A DNA stretch of 61,218 bases from Dactylosporangium sp. AC04546. Its GTDB lineage: Bacteria; Actinomycetota; Actinomycetes; Mycobacteriales; Micromonosporaceae. The position numbers were made by a program, and so were the translations under genes. Shown one piece after another: positions 7,879 through 17,078 of this stretch; position 1 is the stretch's first letter, and the number at the start of each line of letters is the position of its first letter. The notes beneath the pieces are model-generated. The model was not told where the DNA came from, did not search any database, and saw only the letters and a list, made by a program, of their open reading frames with translations. The DNA is taken from NCBI RefSeq assembly GCF_022095675.1, contig NZ_JAHYSG010000076.1, forward strand, positions 1 to 61,218, in the 5' to 3' direction.

Positions 7879-10800
7879 GTGAGCACCGTCGTGTTCCGTC
7901 GCCCGGCGCGGCGGACCGGTCCGGAGCTGCCTACGGGCGAGATCAGCCTGCAGGAGCCACCGGTGCTGCCCGAGGTCACGCCGCAGGGCCTGCGCAGCGT
8001 CATGACGGTCCTGCCCATGATGCTGATGTCCAGCGTCATGGTGATGATGTTCCTCGGCGGCAGCCGCGGCATGCTCACCTGGGTCATGGCCGGGATGATG
8101 GGCACCGCCATGGTCGGCATGATCGCCGGCCAGCTGGCGATGAGCGCCGGGGAACGCAAGCATCGCATGGGCGGCGACCGCCGTGACTACCTGCGTTACC
8201 TCTCCCAGCAGCGCAAACGTGTCCGCAAGTCGATCGACCAGCAACGCGAGGCGACCGCCTGGCGGCACCCCGATCCGTCCGCGCTGTGGTCGGTGGTGCT
8301 GACCACCCGCCGGTGGGAGCGGCGCCCCAGCCATCCGGACTTCCTGGAGATCCGGGTGGGCACCGGCCGGCAGCGGCTGGCCACCCGGATGGCGCCGTTG
8401 CAGACGAAGCCGATCGAGGACCTGGAGCCGTTGTCGGCGAAGTCCCTGCGGCGGTTCATCAACGCCTACACGACGGTCGCCGACCTGCCGGTGGCGCTGT
8501 ACCTGCCCGGCTTCCACCAGATCCGGATCACGGGCGACGCCGAGCGGCGGCGTGCGTTCGCGCGGGCACTGGTCGCGCAGGTCGCGACGTTCCACGCACC
8601 CGAGGAGGTCATGGTTGCCCTGTGCCTGTCCGACGAGGCGGTGGCGGCGTGGGAGTGGGTCAAGTGGCTGCCGCACGTGCAGCACCCGACCGAACAGGAC
8701 GCGGCCGGACCCGCCCGGCTCGCCGCGGAGAGCATGGACGCGGTGGAGCGCCTGCTCGGCAAGGAGTTCCTGGCCAGAACCCGATGGGAACAGGGTGCGA
8801 CGCCGAGCCGCGACGAGCCCTTCGTGGTGGTGATCTGTGACGACGGGCGGATTCCGGCGGGGTCCCGGATGCTGTCCGGCGGCTACCGCAACGCCGTCCT
8901 GGTCGACCTGGGCACGCCTCCCTCGACGGTTCCCCGCGGCCTGCTCTGGGCCGACCTGACCGAGACCGGGCTGGAACAGGTCAAGCACGACCAGGTCGGG
9001 CGGGAGGTCCGGTCGAACCTGGCGCGGCCGGACGGGCTGGCCGTGACGGAGGCTCGCACCGTGGCGCGGATCTTGTCCCCGTACCGGCTGAGCATCACCA
9101 CCGAGCCGGCCGCGGAGGCGCTGGCCACCGACTTCGACCTCGGTACGCTGCTCGGCGTCGCCGACCTGAGCAACCTCGACCTGACGGAGGCGTGGGCGGC
9201 CCGGCCGGACGCGCGCCGGCTGCGCATCCCGATCGGGGTGGATGCGGAGGGCGAGCCGGTCGAGCTCGACATCAAGGAGTCGGCGCTCGGCGGCATGGGA
9301 CCGCACGGCATGCTCATCGGCGCCACGGGATCCGGCAAGAGTGAACTGCTGCGGACCATCGTGCTGGGCCTGGCGATGACCCACTCGCCGGAGATCCTGA
9401 ACTTCGTCCTGGTGGACTTCAAGGGCGGCGCCACGTTCCTCGGGCTGGACGATCTGCCGCACACCTCGGCCGTGATCACCAACCTCGCCGACGAGGCGGC
9501 GCTGGTCGGCCGGATGCGCGAAGCGCTGCACGGTGAGCTGGTCCGTCGCCAGGAACTGCTGCGCCAGGCCGGTGGCTTCGCCTCGGTCCTGGAGTACGAG
9601 CGGGCCCGCGCGCAGGGCCAGCCGCTGGACGCGCTGCCGACGTTGTTCGTGGTGGTCGACGAGTTCAGCGAACTGCTCGCCACGCACCGCGACTTCATGG
9701 ACCTGTTCGTCATGATCGGGCGGCTCGGCCGGTCGCTCGCGGTGCATCTCCTCCTGGCGAGCCAGCGACTGGACGACGGCCGGATCGCCGCGCTCGAGAC
9801 GCACCTGTCCTACCGGATCGGCCTGCGTACCTTCTCCGCCATCGAGTCCCGCACCGCCATCGGCGTGCCCGACGCCCACGAGCTTCCGCCCCAGCCCGGA
9901 CACGGCTTCCTGCGGGTCGACGTGTCGTCGTTGATCCGGTTCAAGGCGGCCTACGTCTCCGGCCCGCACCGGCCCAAGCACCAGCGGCTCGACCCGGCGG
10001 TGGTCCAGAGCCAGGTCGTCTCGTACCGGCTGCGGCACACGCCCTACCCGGCGGTGGACGCACCCGAGCAGCCGGAGTCCCGCGAACCGGCCGATCCGCC
10101 GGACCAGCGCGTGCCCAGTGTGCTCCAGGTGGTCGCCGCCCAGCTCACCGGCAAGGGCTCACCCGCGCACCAGGTCTGGCTGCCGCCCCTGCTGCGGCCA
10201 CCCACGCTGGACCAGATGCTGCCCGCGCTGGCCCCGGATCCCGAGGCCGGGCTGCGGGCGGTGGGCTGGCCGGGCAACAGCGCGCTGGCAGTACCGGTCG
10301 GGTTCGTGGACAAACCGTTCGAGCAGGCCCGGGAACTGCTCGCCCTGGACCTGTCCGGCATCGGCGGCCACCTGGGCGTCGCGGGCGGTCCGCAGAGCGG
10401 CAAGTCCACCCTGTTGCGCACGCTGATCTGCGCGCTGGCGCTGACCCACAGCCCGCGCGAGGTGCAGTTCTACTGTCTCGACTTCGGCGGCGGGATGCTG
10501 TCGACGATCAGCGAACTGCCGCACGTCGGCGGCGTCGCCAGCCGGCTCGACGCCGACCGGGTCACCCGGACCGTGGCCGAGGTGACCTCGCTGATCGCCG
10601 ACCGGGAGCGGCGGTTCGCGGCCCAGGGCATCGACAGCATGGCGGCGTACCGCCGCCAGCGGGCCGCCGGCCTCGTCGACGACCCGCACGGCGACGTCTT
10701 CCTCGTCGTGGACGGCTGGTTCACCCTGCGACAGGAGTTCGAGGCGGCGGACCCGGCCATCCGCCAGATCGTGGCGCGCGGCCTCAACTTCGGCGTGCAC

Positions 10801-11856
10801 CTGCTGCTCACCGCGGCCCGCTGGTCGGAGGTCCACCACGGCATGCGGGACCAGATCGGCACCCGGCTGGAGTTGCGGCTCGGCGACCCGGTCGACTCGG
10901 CGATCGACCTGCGCGCGGCCGCGACCGTCCCCCACGTTCCGGGCCGGGGGCTCACCGCACAGAAGGCGCACTTCCTGGGCGGGCTGCCGCGCATCGACGG
11001 CATCGCCGACGCGGCGAGCGTGGCCGACGGCTCCCGGGCGCTCGCCGCCGCGGTGCGGGACTTCTGGGACGGTGCCCCGGCGCCGCGGGTGCGCACCCTG
11101 CCGGCGGTGCTCCCGGCCCGCGACCTGCCGCCACCCGATGGGGACCTGCGCCTGCCGATCGGCGTCGACGAGGAGCGGCTGCAGCCGGTATGGCACGACT
11201 TCGACGAGCTGCCGCACTTCACGGTGCTCGGCGATGCCCAGAGCGGCAAGACGAGTGTGCTGCGGTACGTGGCCGGCTCGCTGATGCGGCGCTTCACCCC
11301 GGAGGAGGTGCGCATCATGATCGTCGACTTCCGGCGGTCCCTGTTCGACCTGGTACCCGAGCGGTACCGTGTCGGGAACTCGGTCTCCGTCGACTCGACG
11401 CGGGCCACGGTCGGGCAGGCCATCGAGGGGCTGAAGCGCCGGATGCCGGGCACCGACGTCACGCCGGAGCAGTTGCGGGCCCGGGACTGGTGGTCCGGTC
11501 CGCGGCTGTATCTGCTTGTCGACGACTACGACATGCTCGGCGGGCACGAAAGCCCGCTGCTACCGCTGATCCCGTACCTGGCGCAGGGCACCGACATCGG
11601 CTTCCACGTCGTCCTGACCCGGGCGGCTGCCGGCGCGATGCGCATGTCCATGGATCCGTTCATCCGGCGGCTCCAGGAGACGAACAGCCCGGACGTGGTG
11701 CTGTCCTGCCCGCCCGGCGAGGGGCCGCTGCTGGGTAACACCAAGCCCAAGATCCTGCCCCCGGGACGCGCGCTGCTGTGCACCCGCCGCGGCAGCAGGG
11801 TGATCCAGACGCCGTACGTGGAGGCCGGTGCGCCGGCCACCGAGGCGGCCCCGTAG
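7879..11856 (+). CDS. eccC: Type VII secretion AAA-ATPase EccC (fused EccCa-EccCb)
   Basis: 1325 aa. Two membrane segments lie near residues 40-95 (MTVLPMMLMSSVMVMMFLGG...), followed by three FtsK/SpoIIIE ATPase domains. Their Walker A motifs are GATGSGKSELLR (about residue 480), GGPQSGKSTLLR (about 835) and GDAQSGKTSVLR (about 1117). The first domain has a full Walker B (TLFVVVDEFSELL). The motor powers export and recognises WXG100 substrates through the third domain. The GTG start has a strong GGGAGG. It runs opposite to the eccD-eccB operon and converges on the mycosin gene, with 9 bp between the stops. Confidence 0.95.
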   Translation: MSTVVFRRPARRTGPELPTGEISLQEPPVLPEVTPQGLRSVMTVLPMMLMSSVMVMMFLGGSRGMLTWVMAGMMGTAMVGMIAGQLAMSAGERKHRMGGDRRDYLRYLSQQRKRVRKSIDQQREATAWRHPDPSALWSVVLTTRRWERRPSHPDFLEIRVGTGRQRLATRMAPLQTKPIEDLEPLSAKSLRRFINAYTTVADLPVALYLPGFHQIRITGDAERRRAFARALVAQVATFHAPEEVMVALCLSDEAVAAWEWVKWLPHVQHPTEQDAAGPARLAAESMDAVERLLGKEFLARTRWEQGATPSRDEPFVVVICDDGRIPAGSRMLSGGYRNAVLVDLGTPPSTVPRGLLWADLTETGLEQVKHDQVGREVRSNLARPDGLAVTEARTVARILSPYRLSITTEPAAEALATDFDLGTLLGVADLSNLDLTEAWAARPDARRLRIPIGVDAEGEPVELDIKESALGGMGPHGMLIGATGSGKSELLRTIVLGLAMTHSPEILNFVLVDFKGGATFLGLDDLPHTSAVITNLADEAALVGRMREALHGELVRRQELLRQAGGFASVLEYERARAQGQPLDALPTLFVVVDEFSELLATHRDFMDLFVMIGRLGRSLAVHLLLASQRLDDGRIAALETHLSYRIGLRTFSAIESRTAIGVPDAHELPPQPGHGFLRVDVSSLIRFKAAYVSGPHRPKHQRLDPAVVQSQVVSYRLRHTPYPAVDAPEQPESREPADPPDQRVPSVLQVVAAQLTGKGSPAHQVWLPPLLRPPTLDQMLPALAPDPEAGLRAVGWPGNSALAVPVGFVDKPFEQARELLALDLSGIGGHLGVAGGPQSGKSTLLRTLICALALTHSPREVQFYCLDFGGGMLSTISELPHVGGVASRLDADRVTRTVAEVTSLIADRERRFAAQGIDSMAAYRRQRAAGLVDDPHGDVFLVVDGWFTLRQEFEAADPAIRQIVARGLNFGVHLLLTAARWSEVHHGMRDQIGTRLELRLGDPVDSAIDLRAAATVPHVPGRGLTAQKAHFLGGLPRIDGIADAASVADGSRALAAAVRDFWDGAPAPRVRTLPAVLPARDLPPPDGDLRLPIGVDEERLQPVWHDFDELPHFTVLGDAQSGKTSVLRYVAGSLMRRFTPEEVRIMIVDFRRSLFDLVPERYRVGNSVSVDSTRATVGQAIEGLKRRMPGTDVTPEQLRARDWWSGPRLYLLVDDYDMLGGHESPLLPLIPYLAQGTDIGFHVVLTRAAAGAMRMSMDPFIRRLQETNSPDVVLSCPPGEGPLLGNTKPKILPPGRALLCTRRGSRVIQTPYVEAGAPATEAAP

Positions 11857-11865
11857 CGAGCGGAT

Positions 11866-13041
11866 CTACGTCGTGCGGCGCCGCAGGCTCCTGCGGATCC
11901 ACAGCGTGGCGGCGACGAGGAAGGTCACGACCGCGATCGTGACGCAGACCAGTCGAGCTCGTGCGACGGCCTGGTCGGCGGCCGGTGCGGCCTCGACGGA
12001 GACGGGGACGGCCGCGGCCCGGACCTTCCGCAGTGCCTCGCCGGGCTCGACGGTGGCGACGGCGGCGTAGGGGTCGACGGTGCCGGCCACCGCGTGCGGT
12101 GGGCGTTCCGCCGTCACGACGATACGTTCGCGCACCTGGTCGGCCGTGAGATCCGGACGGTACCCGCGGAGCAGCACGGCGGCGCCGGCGACGTACGCGG
12201 CAGCGATCGCGGATCCACCGACCGAGTAGTGTCCGGACCCCGAGGGGCCGGGCACGACCGCGTCGACCGCGGCGGCCAGCACGTCGAGTCCGCTCGCGGC
12301 GCCGGTCACTTCGGTGGCCCGGCCGTCCGCATCGACCCCGCCGACGGCGAGGACCTGCGGATAGGCGGCGGGATACCAGGCCGGCGGCGCCTGGCCCGCG
12401 AGCCCGGCCGCCTGGTCGTTGACCGGCGCGACGACGAGGACGTTCTGCCCGGCCGCCCGGGCGACCGCCGCTTGCAGCTGCGCGGTGCCGGTGACGTGGC
12501 CGGTGCCGAGGAGGATGACGCCGGCGCCGGCGTCCACGGCGGCGTCGATGCCGGCGGCGATGGCCTCCGGCGTGACGTCGCGCCGCGAGCCGATGATGCG
12601 GATCGGCAGCACGGTGGCGTCGGGGGCCATCCCGACGATGCCCGAGCCGGCGGTGGGCCGGCCGGCCACGATCGAGGCGAGGGCGGTGCCGCGGCCCAGA
12701 CAGTCCGATCGGGCGGGGCCGCCGGCGACGACGTCCTGGCCGGCGGTGACCGCTCCGGCGAGGCCGGTCGCGTCGCCGCTGACACCCGAGTCGAGGACCG
12801 CGACGAGCACGCCCTTGCCCCGGCTGAGGGGCCACGCCTGATACGGCACCATTCTTGCGGTCGGCCACGGCACCCGGTCGCCGTACGCCACCGGGGACGG
12901 GCCGACACAGCCGCTCGCGGCGACGGGAAGTGCGGGCGGGGCGGCGTCAGCCATTGCCGGGGCGGCTGTGGCCATGCTCAGCCCGGCCGCGAGCAACAGG
13001 GCCGCGCAGGCGCGGGCGCGACGTCCGTGGGTCGTCGGCAT
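11866..13041 (-). CDS. mycP: Mycosin-like S8 serine protease (MycP) lacking the catalytic His
   Basis: 391 aa. A signal peptide (ALLLAAGLSMATAAPAMADA) leads a subtilisin-like domain, and a C-terminal membrane segment (RLVCVTIAVVTFLVAATLWI) is followed by Arg residues. This is the mycosin layout, anchored outside the membrane and bracing the ESX channel. The catalytic Asp (AVLDSGVSGD) and Ser (GGSAIAAAYVAG) are present, but the His motif GHGT reads DCLGRGTALASIVAG: His has become Arg (CGC) near residue 108. It is probably proteolytically dead yet structurally needed, since mycosins are known to support the channel independently of protease activity. It follows the sigma-factor gene by 10 bp. 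Confidence 0.9.
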   Translation of the reverse strand: MPTTHGRRARACAALLLAAGLSMATAAPAMADAAPPALPVAASGCVGPSPVAYGDRVPWPTARMVPYQAWPLSRGKGVLVAVLDSGVSGDATGLAGAVTAGQDVVAGGPARSDCLGRGTALASIVAGRPTAGSGIVGMAPDATVLPIRIIGSRRDVTPEAIAAGIDAAVDAGAGVILLGTGHVTGTAQLQAAVARAAGQNVLVVAPVNDQAAGLAGQAPPAWYPAAYPQVLAVGGVDADGRATEVTGAASGLDVLAAAVDAVVPGPSGSGHYSVGGSAIAAAYVAGAAVLLRGYRPDLTADQVRERIVVTAERPPHAVAGTVDPYAAVATVEPGEALRKVRAAAVPVSVEAAPAADQAVARARLVCVTIAVVTFLVAATLWIRRSLRRRTT

Positions 13042-13051
13042 GGATACGTCC

Positions 13052-13624
13052 CTACTGGTCGAGATGGGAGCGCAGCGCCTGCTTGGCGTAGTAGGCCCGG
13101 GACTTCACCGTTCCGAGCGGGATGTCCAGCATCTCCGCAACCTCGCTGGGGGAGCGGCCGTAGTAGTAGAGCTGGATCAGCACGATGCGGTGCTCGGGGC
13201 GCAGCCGCATCAGGGCGTCGCGGACCGCGTGGGCGGACACCAGGTTGCCGATCGTGTCGTCGGCGACCGACAGGCGGGTGAGGTCGTCCACCATCACCTC
13301 GGCCGGTCGCGATTTGCGGGACCGCAGCATGTCCACGACCAGCCGCCGGGCCACCGTATACAGCCAGGGCCGGAAGGCGTCGAGATCGGTGTCGTCATAT
13401 CGGGACAGATGACGCCAGGCGCGGACGAAGGTCTCCTGCAGGATGTCCTCGGCAAGCCGCGAGTCGCCCAGGGTGAGCTTTACCAGGTACTTGAGGAGTG
13501 CGTTGCTGTGCAGCTCATGCAGCTTCGCGAGCTGGGTGTCGGCCATGGTCGCCGGACCGGTCGCGGAGCCGGGCTGCGCGGGGGAAGGCTGCGACGACGG
13601 GTTCGAGGCGATGTGGCCGGCCAT
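13052..13624 (-). CDS. ECF-type RNA polymerase sigma factor
   Basis: 190 aa. Region 2 is at about residues 43-95 (LKYLVKLTLGDSRLAEDILQ, RPWLYTVARRLVVDMLRSRK) and region 4 at about 130-185 (RPEHRIVLIQLYYYGRSPSE, IPLGTVKSRAYYAKQALRSH). Regions 1.1 and 3 are absent, as in ECF sigma factors. The ATG has GGAGG 7 nt upstream. It resembles the SigL/SigM-like group. No anti-sigma gene follows; the next gene is mycosin, 10 bp away, so the factor may control the ESX locus or itself. The regulated promoter is not known. Confidence 0.9.
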   Translation of the reverse strand: MAGHIASNPSSQPSPAQPGSATGPATMADTQLAKLHELHSNALLKYLVKLTLGDSRLAEDILQETFVRAWRHLSRYDDTDLDAFRPWLYTVARRLVVDMLRSRKSRPAEVMVDDLTRLSVADDTIGNLVSAHAVRDALMRLRPEHRIVLIQLYYYGRSPSEVAEMLDIPLGTVKSRAYYAKQALRSHLDQ

Positions 13625-13790
13625 CGCGGTCCTCCGTTCCCTTCACCTGCCCGACGCTCCCGCGTGACGGACGACATTCGGCTAACCAGGAAATCTTTGC
13701 CGGGGTGTGAACTTTTCGTCTCCGGCTGACGAAGTAGCGGTCGCAGGCATGTAAATGTAGCAGCATCATTGGGCCCCAGGGAGGGCACAG

Positions 13791-14774
13791 TTGACCGTCG
13801 TCGCGTTTCACCACCTGTTGCTTCGCCTCGCCGGGTGGGCACCCGACGAGTTCATCGGCGTCGCGCGGGATCGCCTTGCCCGGGGCGGGATCGACGACGT
13901 CGCGGCGATGATCGGGTACGCGGCGGCGGCCGGCCGGATTCCGTTGGCCGAGCGGGACGTCGAGCTGCTTCGGGCCACGCTCGACCCGGTGCCGCCGGTG
14001 GCCCGGGCCGGAGCGCGATCGGCCCTTCCGCCGGTCGCGTTCGCCCCCGGATCCGACCGGAGCGGCAGTCTCGACCAGGCGGAGGCGGCCTGCGTGGATG
14101 CGGTCGAACTGGAGTCCGAAGGCACGGCGCGAGCGGTGTGGCGGGCCTGGCGGTCACCGGACCGGCCGACGGTGTGGCCGCCGCCGAAGCGGATACTGCT
14201 CGTCGAGGCCGCGGCGGACGGGGAGCTGCTCGCGCTCATCGCGGCCCGGTTGCAGGAGGTGCTCGAGCACTCGGGCGAAACGGCCCCGCAGGTGGAGGTC
14301 TTCGCCGAGGCGGACGGGCTGCCGCCCTACCAGCGGGCGGCTCTGGCAAGCGCCGCGCTGATCTGGGGCGATGCCGGGCACCGGCCCGGTCCGGCCCGGC
14401 CCCGGGTGGCGAGACTGTTCGACGCAGGCGTGCAGCCGGGGTTCACCGGGAGGAGGGAGAGCCTCGCCGGGCCGGAGCGCGACCTGGTGCTGGCGTTCCT
14501 GGCCGGCGGCAGCCCGGTCCTCGCCGCGTCGGCCCGCATGGCCGACGTCCTCGACAACACGCCCGCCGTCGTCCCGATGGCGTGCCGGTCCGACGGCGCA
14601 TGGGTGTGGCCGGACGGCGTCTCCTACTATCTCCGCGTTCACGCCGTGGCGCCGGAGGACGACTTCCTGCAGCACATCCGGGCAGCCGGGTACCGGGCGG
14701 ACCCGATCGACAGCGTCGCGGTCCACCAGGCGCTGGAGGCCGTGACCGCCACCGGGACGGGAGAGCCGTGGTGA
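13791..14774 (+). CDS. Unknown ESX-adjacent protein, 327 aa
   Basis: Family not recognised. The start is TTG at 13791 with AGGGAGG about 6 nt upstream. The protein (MTVVAFHHLLLRLAGWAPDE) is cytosolic in appearance. It has a helical N-terminal third, then PKRILLVEAAADGELLALIA at about residue 129, which resembles the first strand and helix of a Rossmann-like or Toprim-like fold, and a C-terminal part with GAWVWPDGVSYYLRVHAVAP. The next gene begins 9 bp downstream, so the two probably form an operon. It diverges from the sigma-factor gene across 166 bp that must hold both promoters. It may be an ESX accessory protein. Confidence 0.6.
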   Translation: MTVVAFHHLLLRLAGWAPDEFIGVARDRLARGGIDDVAAMIGYAAAAGRIPLAERDVELLRATLDPVPPVARAGARSALPPVAFAPGSDRSGSLDQAEAACVDAVELESEGTARAVWRAWRSPDRPTVWPPPKRILLVEAAADGELLALIAARLQEVLEHSGETAPQVEVFAEADGLPPYQRAALASAALIWGDAGHRPGPARPRVARLFDAGVQPGFTGRRESLAGPERDLVLAFLAGGSPVLAASARMADVLDNTPAVVPMACRSDGAWVWPDGVSYYLRVHAVAPEDDFLQHIRAAGYRADPIDSVAVHQALEAVTATGTGEPW

Positions 14775-14783
14775 CGGGGAGCC

Positions 14784-17048
14784 GTGGCTGACGGCGGGTG
14801 GGGGAAGCCGGTGCGGTCCGGCCCGCCGGCGGTCCGCGTGGAGGCACTCGGTGATGCGCTGCTGTTGCGCGCCGGCACCGGACCGGCCGGCGCGCTGCGG
14901 GCGGTCACCTCGGCGCTCGGCCGTGGACACCGGGAGACGGTTGTCGTGACCGCTCCGGCGGTCACCGGCCAGGATGGGCTGTTCGATCTCGTCATCGACG
15001 CCGTGGCCGAGGCCGCCCCGATCCGGGCCGGGATCCGGACCGAGATCCGGCTCGTGCTGCTCGGCGCTGGTCCGGACCGGGACACGCGTGAGGACGGCAT
15101 CCGGCGGGTGGCGTGGCGGCTCAGCCGGCGGGTCACCGGCTCGCTGGGTCCGGTCGTGGTCGCCTCGGACGGCACTTGCGTCTCCGTACCGCACGGTGCG
15201 CACGGCGACGCTCCGGACGGCGACGGGTGGCGGTACGGCTGGTACGGGTCCGACGGCACCGGCCCCGACGGAGACAGCTGGGAACCACCCTGGTCGCCCG
15301 AGCCGCGATGGCCGGTCCTGCCCGCGCCGGAGAGCCTTACCCGCGACCAGACCGGCCCGGGCCTCGTCGCCCACCCCGTACCCGCCGGCCTGTGGCTGCT
15401 GCCCGCCGGCGTCCGCCCGGGTCAGGCCGGGGCGGTGGGCAGCCTGCCGCGCGAGCCGGACGCGCCGACGATCTTCGTCGGTGGGTGCGGCCGGCCGGTG
15501 GCGGCCGACGAGGTGGCGCGAGCGGTGGCGGCCATGCGACCCGATCCGGCGTCGCGGCTGGTGTTGCTGCCCCGGGCCGTGCCGGACGGGGCCCCGGCGG
15601 ACCGGTTCGACGGCCTGCCGGTGCGGGTGCGCTCCGCCGTGCCCGTGCTCGGCGAGAAGGGCTGGCGGCTGGCGCCGGTCACCACCGCCGGCACCGTCGT
15701 CCCGCCGGCCGCGATCGAGGTTCGCGCCGGCGACGACCGGCCGGCGAGCCCGGCCGTCGCGCCGGCGCGCTCAGGTCCGTACACGGAAGGGCGCCGCCCC
15801 ATCCCGGGCCGCGCCACCGCCGCCGGGTGGTCGTTGCTGGACGACACCGACGCGCTGGGCATCGCGCCCGCGGCAGCGGGCGTGCTCGTCGAGGTCGCCA
15901 CCGGCCCTCAGGGGTTTCTCGTCGGGGGCGCGCCCATCAGCGTGGCGGACTTCGCAGACCTGCTCGACGCGGCGCTCGGGTCTGGCCCGGCATCCCTGGT
16001 CCTGGCCGGGCCGGACCACGACCGGCCCGTGACACTTCTCGCGGAACTGGCCGAAGCGCTCGGCGTACCGGTGTTCGCGTCAGCCGGCCCGCTGGCGCTC
16101 ACCGCGACCGGGGTGCTGCTCGCCGCTTCCGGCTTCCACGCCTACGTTCCGGGTGCGTCCCCCGAACCGGCCGGACCGGTCCTGCCGGCCGGGTGCGCCG
16201 ACACCCGCATGGCGGGCCTGGCGACCCGGTTCGCGCCGATCGCACCGGCCGGGCCGGGGCGGTCCAGGTCCGTGCCTGCCCGGGCCGGCATCGCCGGCGT
16301 CACCCGGCGAACGGGCGATGCGCCGACCCCGGCGGTCCGGACGGCGGCCAGGGCGGCCGAGCCCCGACCCGAGTCCCGACCCGAAGCGACGGAGCTGCTG
16401 GATGCCCTGAGCGCCGCGCTCGGCCCGGAGTACGACCGGCACGCCGCCGAACTCGACGAACCAACCCCGGAACTGGTCGCGCTGCGGGCCTACGCCAACG
16501 GCGCCGGACCTGGTGTCAACGCCTACCTGCGCGGAGCCCCGATACCCGAACCGGGTGCCGAGACCGGGCCGTGGGGCCCGCCGGCGGTGGTCGTCGCCGC
16601 CGGCGCCTTGCTGGCGTTCCGGCAGCTGCCCGTGGTGTTCGGTCCGGTCTTCGCGTCGAGCGACGCGCCGGCGGGGTCCTACGCCGAGGGCGCGCACCTC
16701 ACCGAGCCGGGATTCGTCGAGGCCCACCTCGGCCCCGTGGCGCACCCGGACGCCAGGACCGAGTACGTCATCTGGTCGATGACGGCGCGCCGGATGGACG
16801 CCGCCGTTCGTGACGGCGCGCCGGTCGCGTGCTTCGCTCCGGGCAGCCGGTTCGAGGTCCTCGCGGTCGAGCGGTTCAACGGGTGGGTCCGTGTCTACCT
16901 CGCGGACCGCAACGCCGGTCCCACCGCCGGCGCCGGCGCGCTGCTCGCCAGGCTGCGCGCCGGCGCCACCGCACCGAGCACGGACCGGCCGATGATCGCG
17001 CCGATCGGGTTGACGGACTCCGGTCAGCCCTTCGCGTACGATCCGTGA
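14784..17048 (+). CDS. Large unknown protein with ADP-ribosyltransferase-like C-terminus
   Basis: 754 aa, GTG start with GGGGAG upstream. Residues 1-530 are Pro/Ala/Gly-rich, without a recognised domain or membrane segment; they include two regions like weak alpha/beta folds. The last 200 residues (LRAYANGAGPGVNAYLRGAP, FRQLPVVFGPVFASSD, TEYVIWSMTARRMDAAV, CFAPGSRFEVLAVER) resemble the core of secreted mono-ADP-ribosyltransferases: an FRG-like strand, an S-containing central strand and a pG-x-F-x-V strand. A canonical E-x-E is not visible, so it may be inactive or the resemblance only structural. It follows the 327-aa gene by 9 bp. Next to an ESX system it could be an effector or an accessory; function unproven. 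Confidence 0.5.
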   Translation: MADGGWGKPVRSGPPAVRVEALGDALLLRAGTGPAGALRAVTSALGRGHRETVVVTAPAVTGQDGLFDLVIDAVAEAAPIRAGIRTEIRLVLLGAGPDRDTREDGIRRVAWRLSRRVTGSLGPVVVASDGTCVSVPHGAHGDAPDGDGWRYGWYGSDGTGPDGDSWEPPWSPEPRWPVLPAPESLTRDQTGPGLVAHPVPAGLWLLPAGVRPGQAGAVGSLPREPDAPTIFVGGCGRPVAADEVARAVAAMRPDPASRLVLLPRAVPDGAPADRFDGLPVRVRSAVPVLGEKGWRLAPVTTAGTVVPPAAIEVRAGDDRPASPAVAPARSGPYTEGRRPIPGRATAAGWSLLDDTDALGIAPAAAGVLVEVATGPQGFLVGGAPISVADFADLLDAALGSGPASLVLAGPDHDRPVTLLAELAEALGVPVFASAGPLALTATGVLLAASGFHAYVPGASPEPAGPVLPAGCADTRMAGLATRFAPIAPAGPGRSRSVPARAGIAGVTRRTGDAPTPAVRTAARAAEPRPESRPEATELLDALSAALGPEYDRHAAELDEPTPELVALRAYANGAGPGVNAYLRGAPIPEPGAETGPWGPPAVVVAAGALLAFRQLPVVFGPVFASSDAPAGSYAEGAHLTEPGFVEAHLGPVAHPDARTEYVIWSMTARRMDAAVRDGAPVACFAPGSRFEVLAVERFNGWVRVYLADRNAGPTAGAGALLARLRAGATAPSTDRPMIAPIGLTDSGQPFAYDP

Positions 17049-17061
17049 TCCTGACCGGTGT

Positions 17062-17073
17062 GCCCTTTCGGGC
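17062..17073. terminator. Short hairpin between convergent genes
   Basis: GCCC-TTTC-GGGC stem lying in the 30-bp gap between the convergent stops at 17048 and 17079. It is short and lacks a clear U-tract, so it is a weak candidate for a shared terminator. Confidence 0.3.
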
Positions 17074-17078
17074 GGCCT

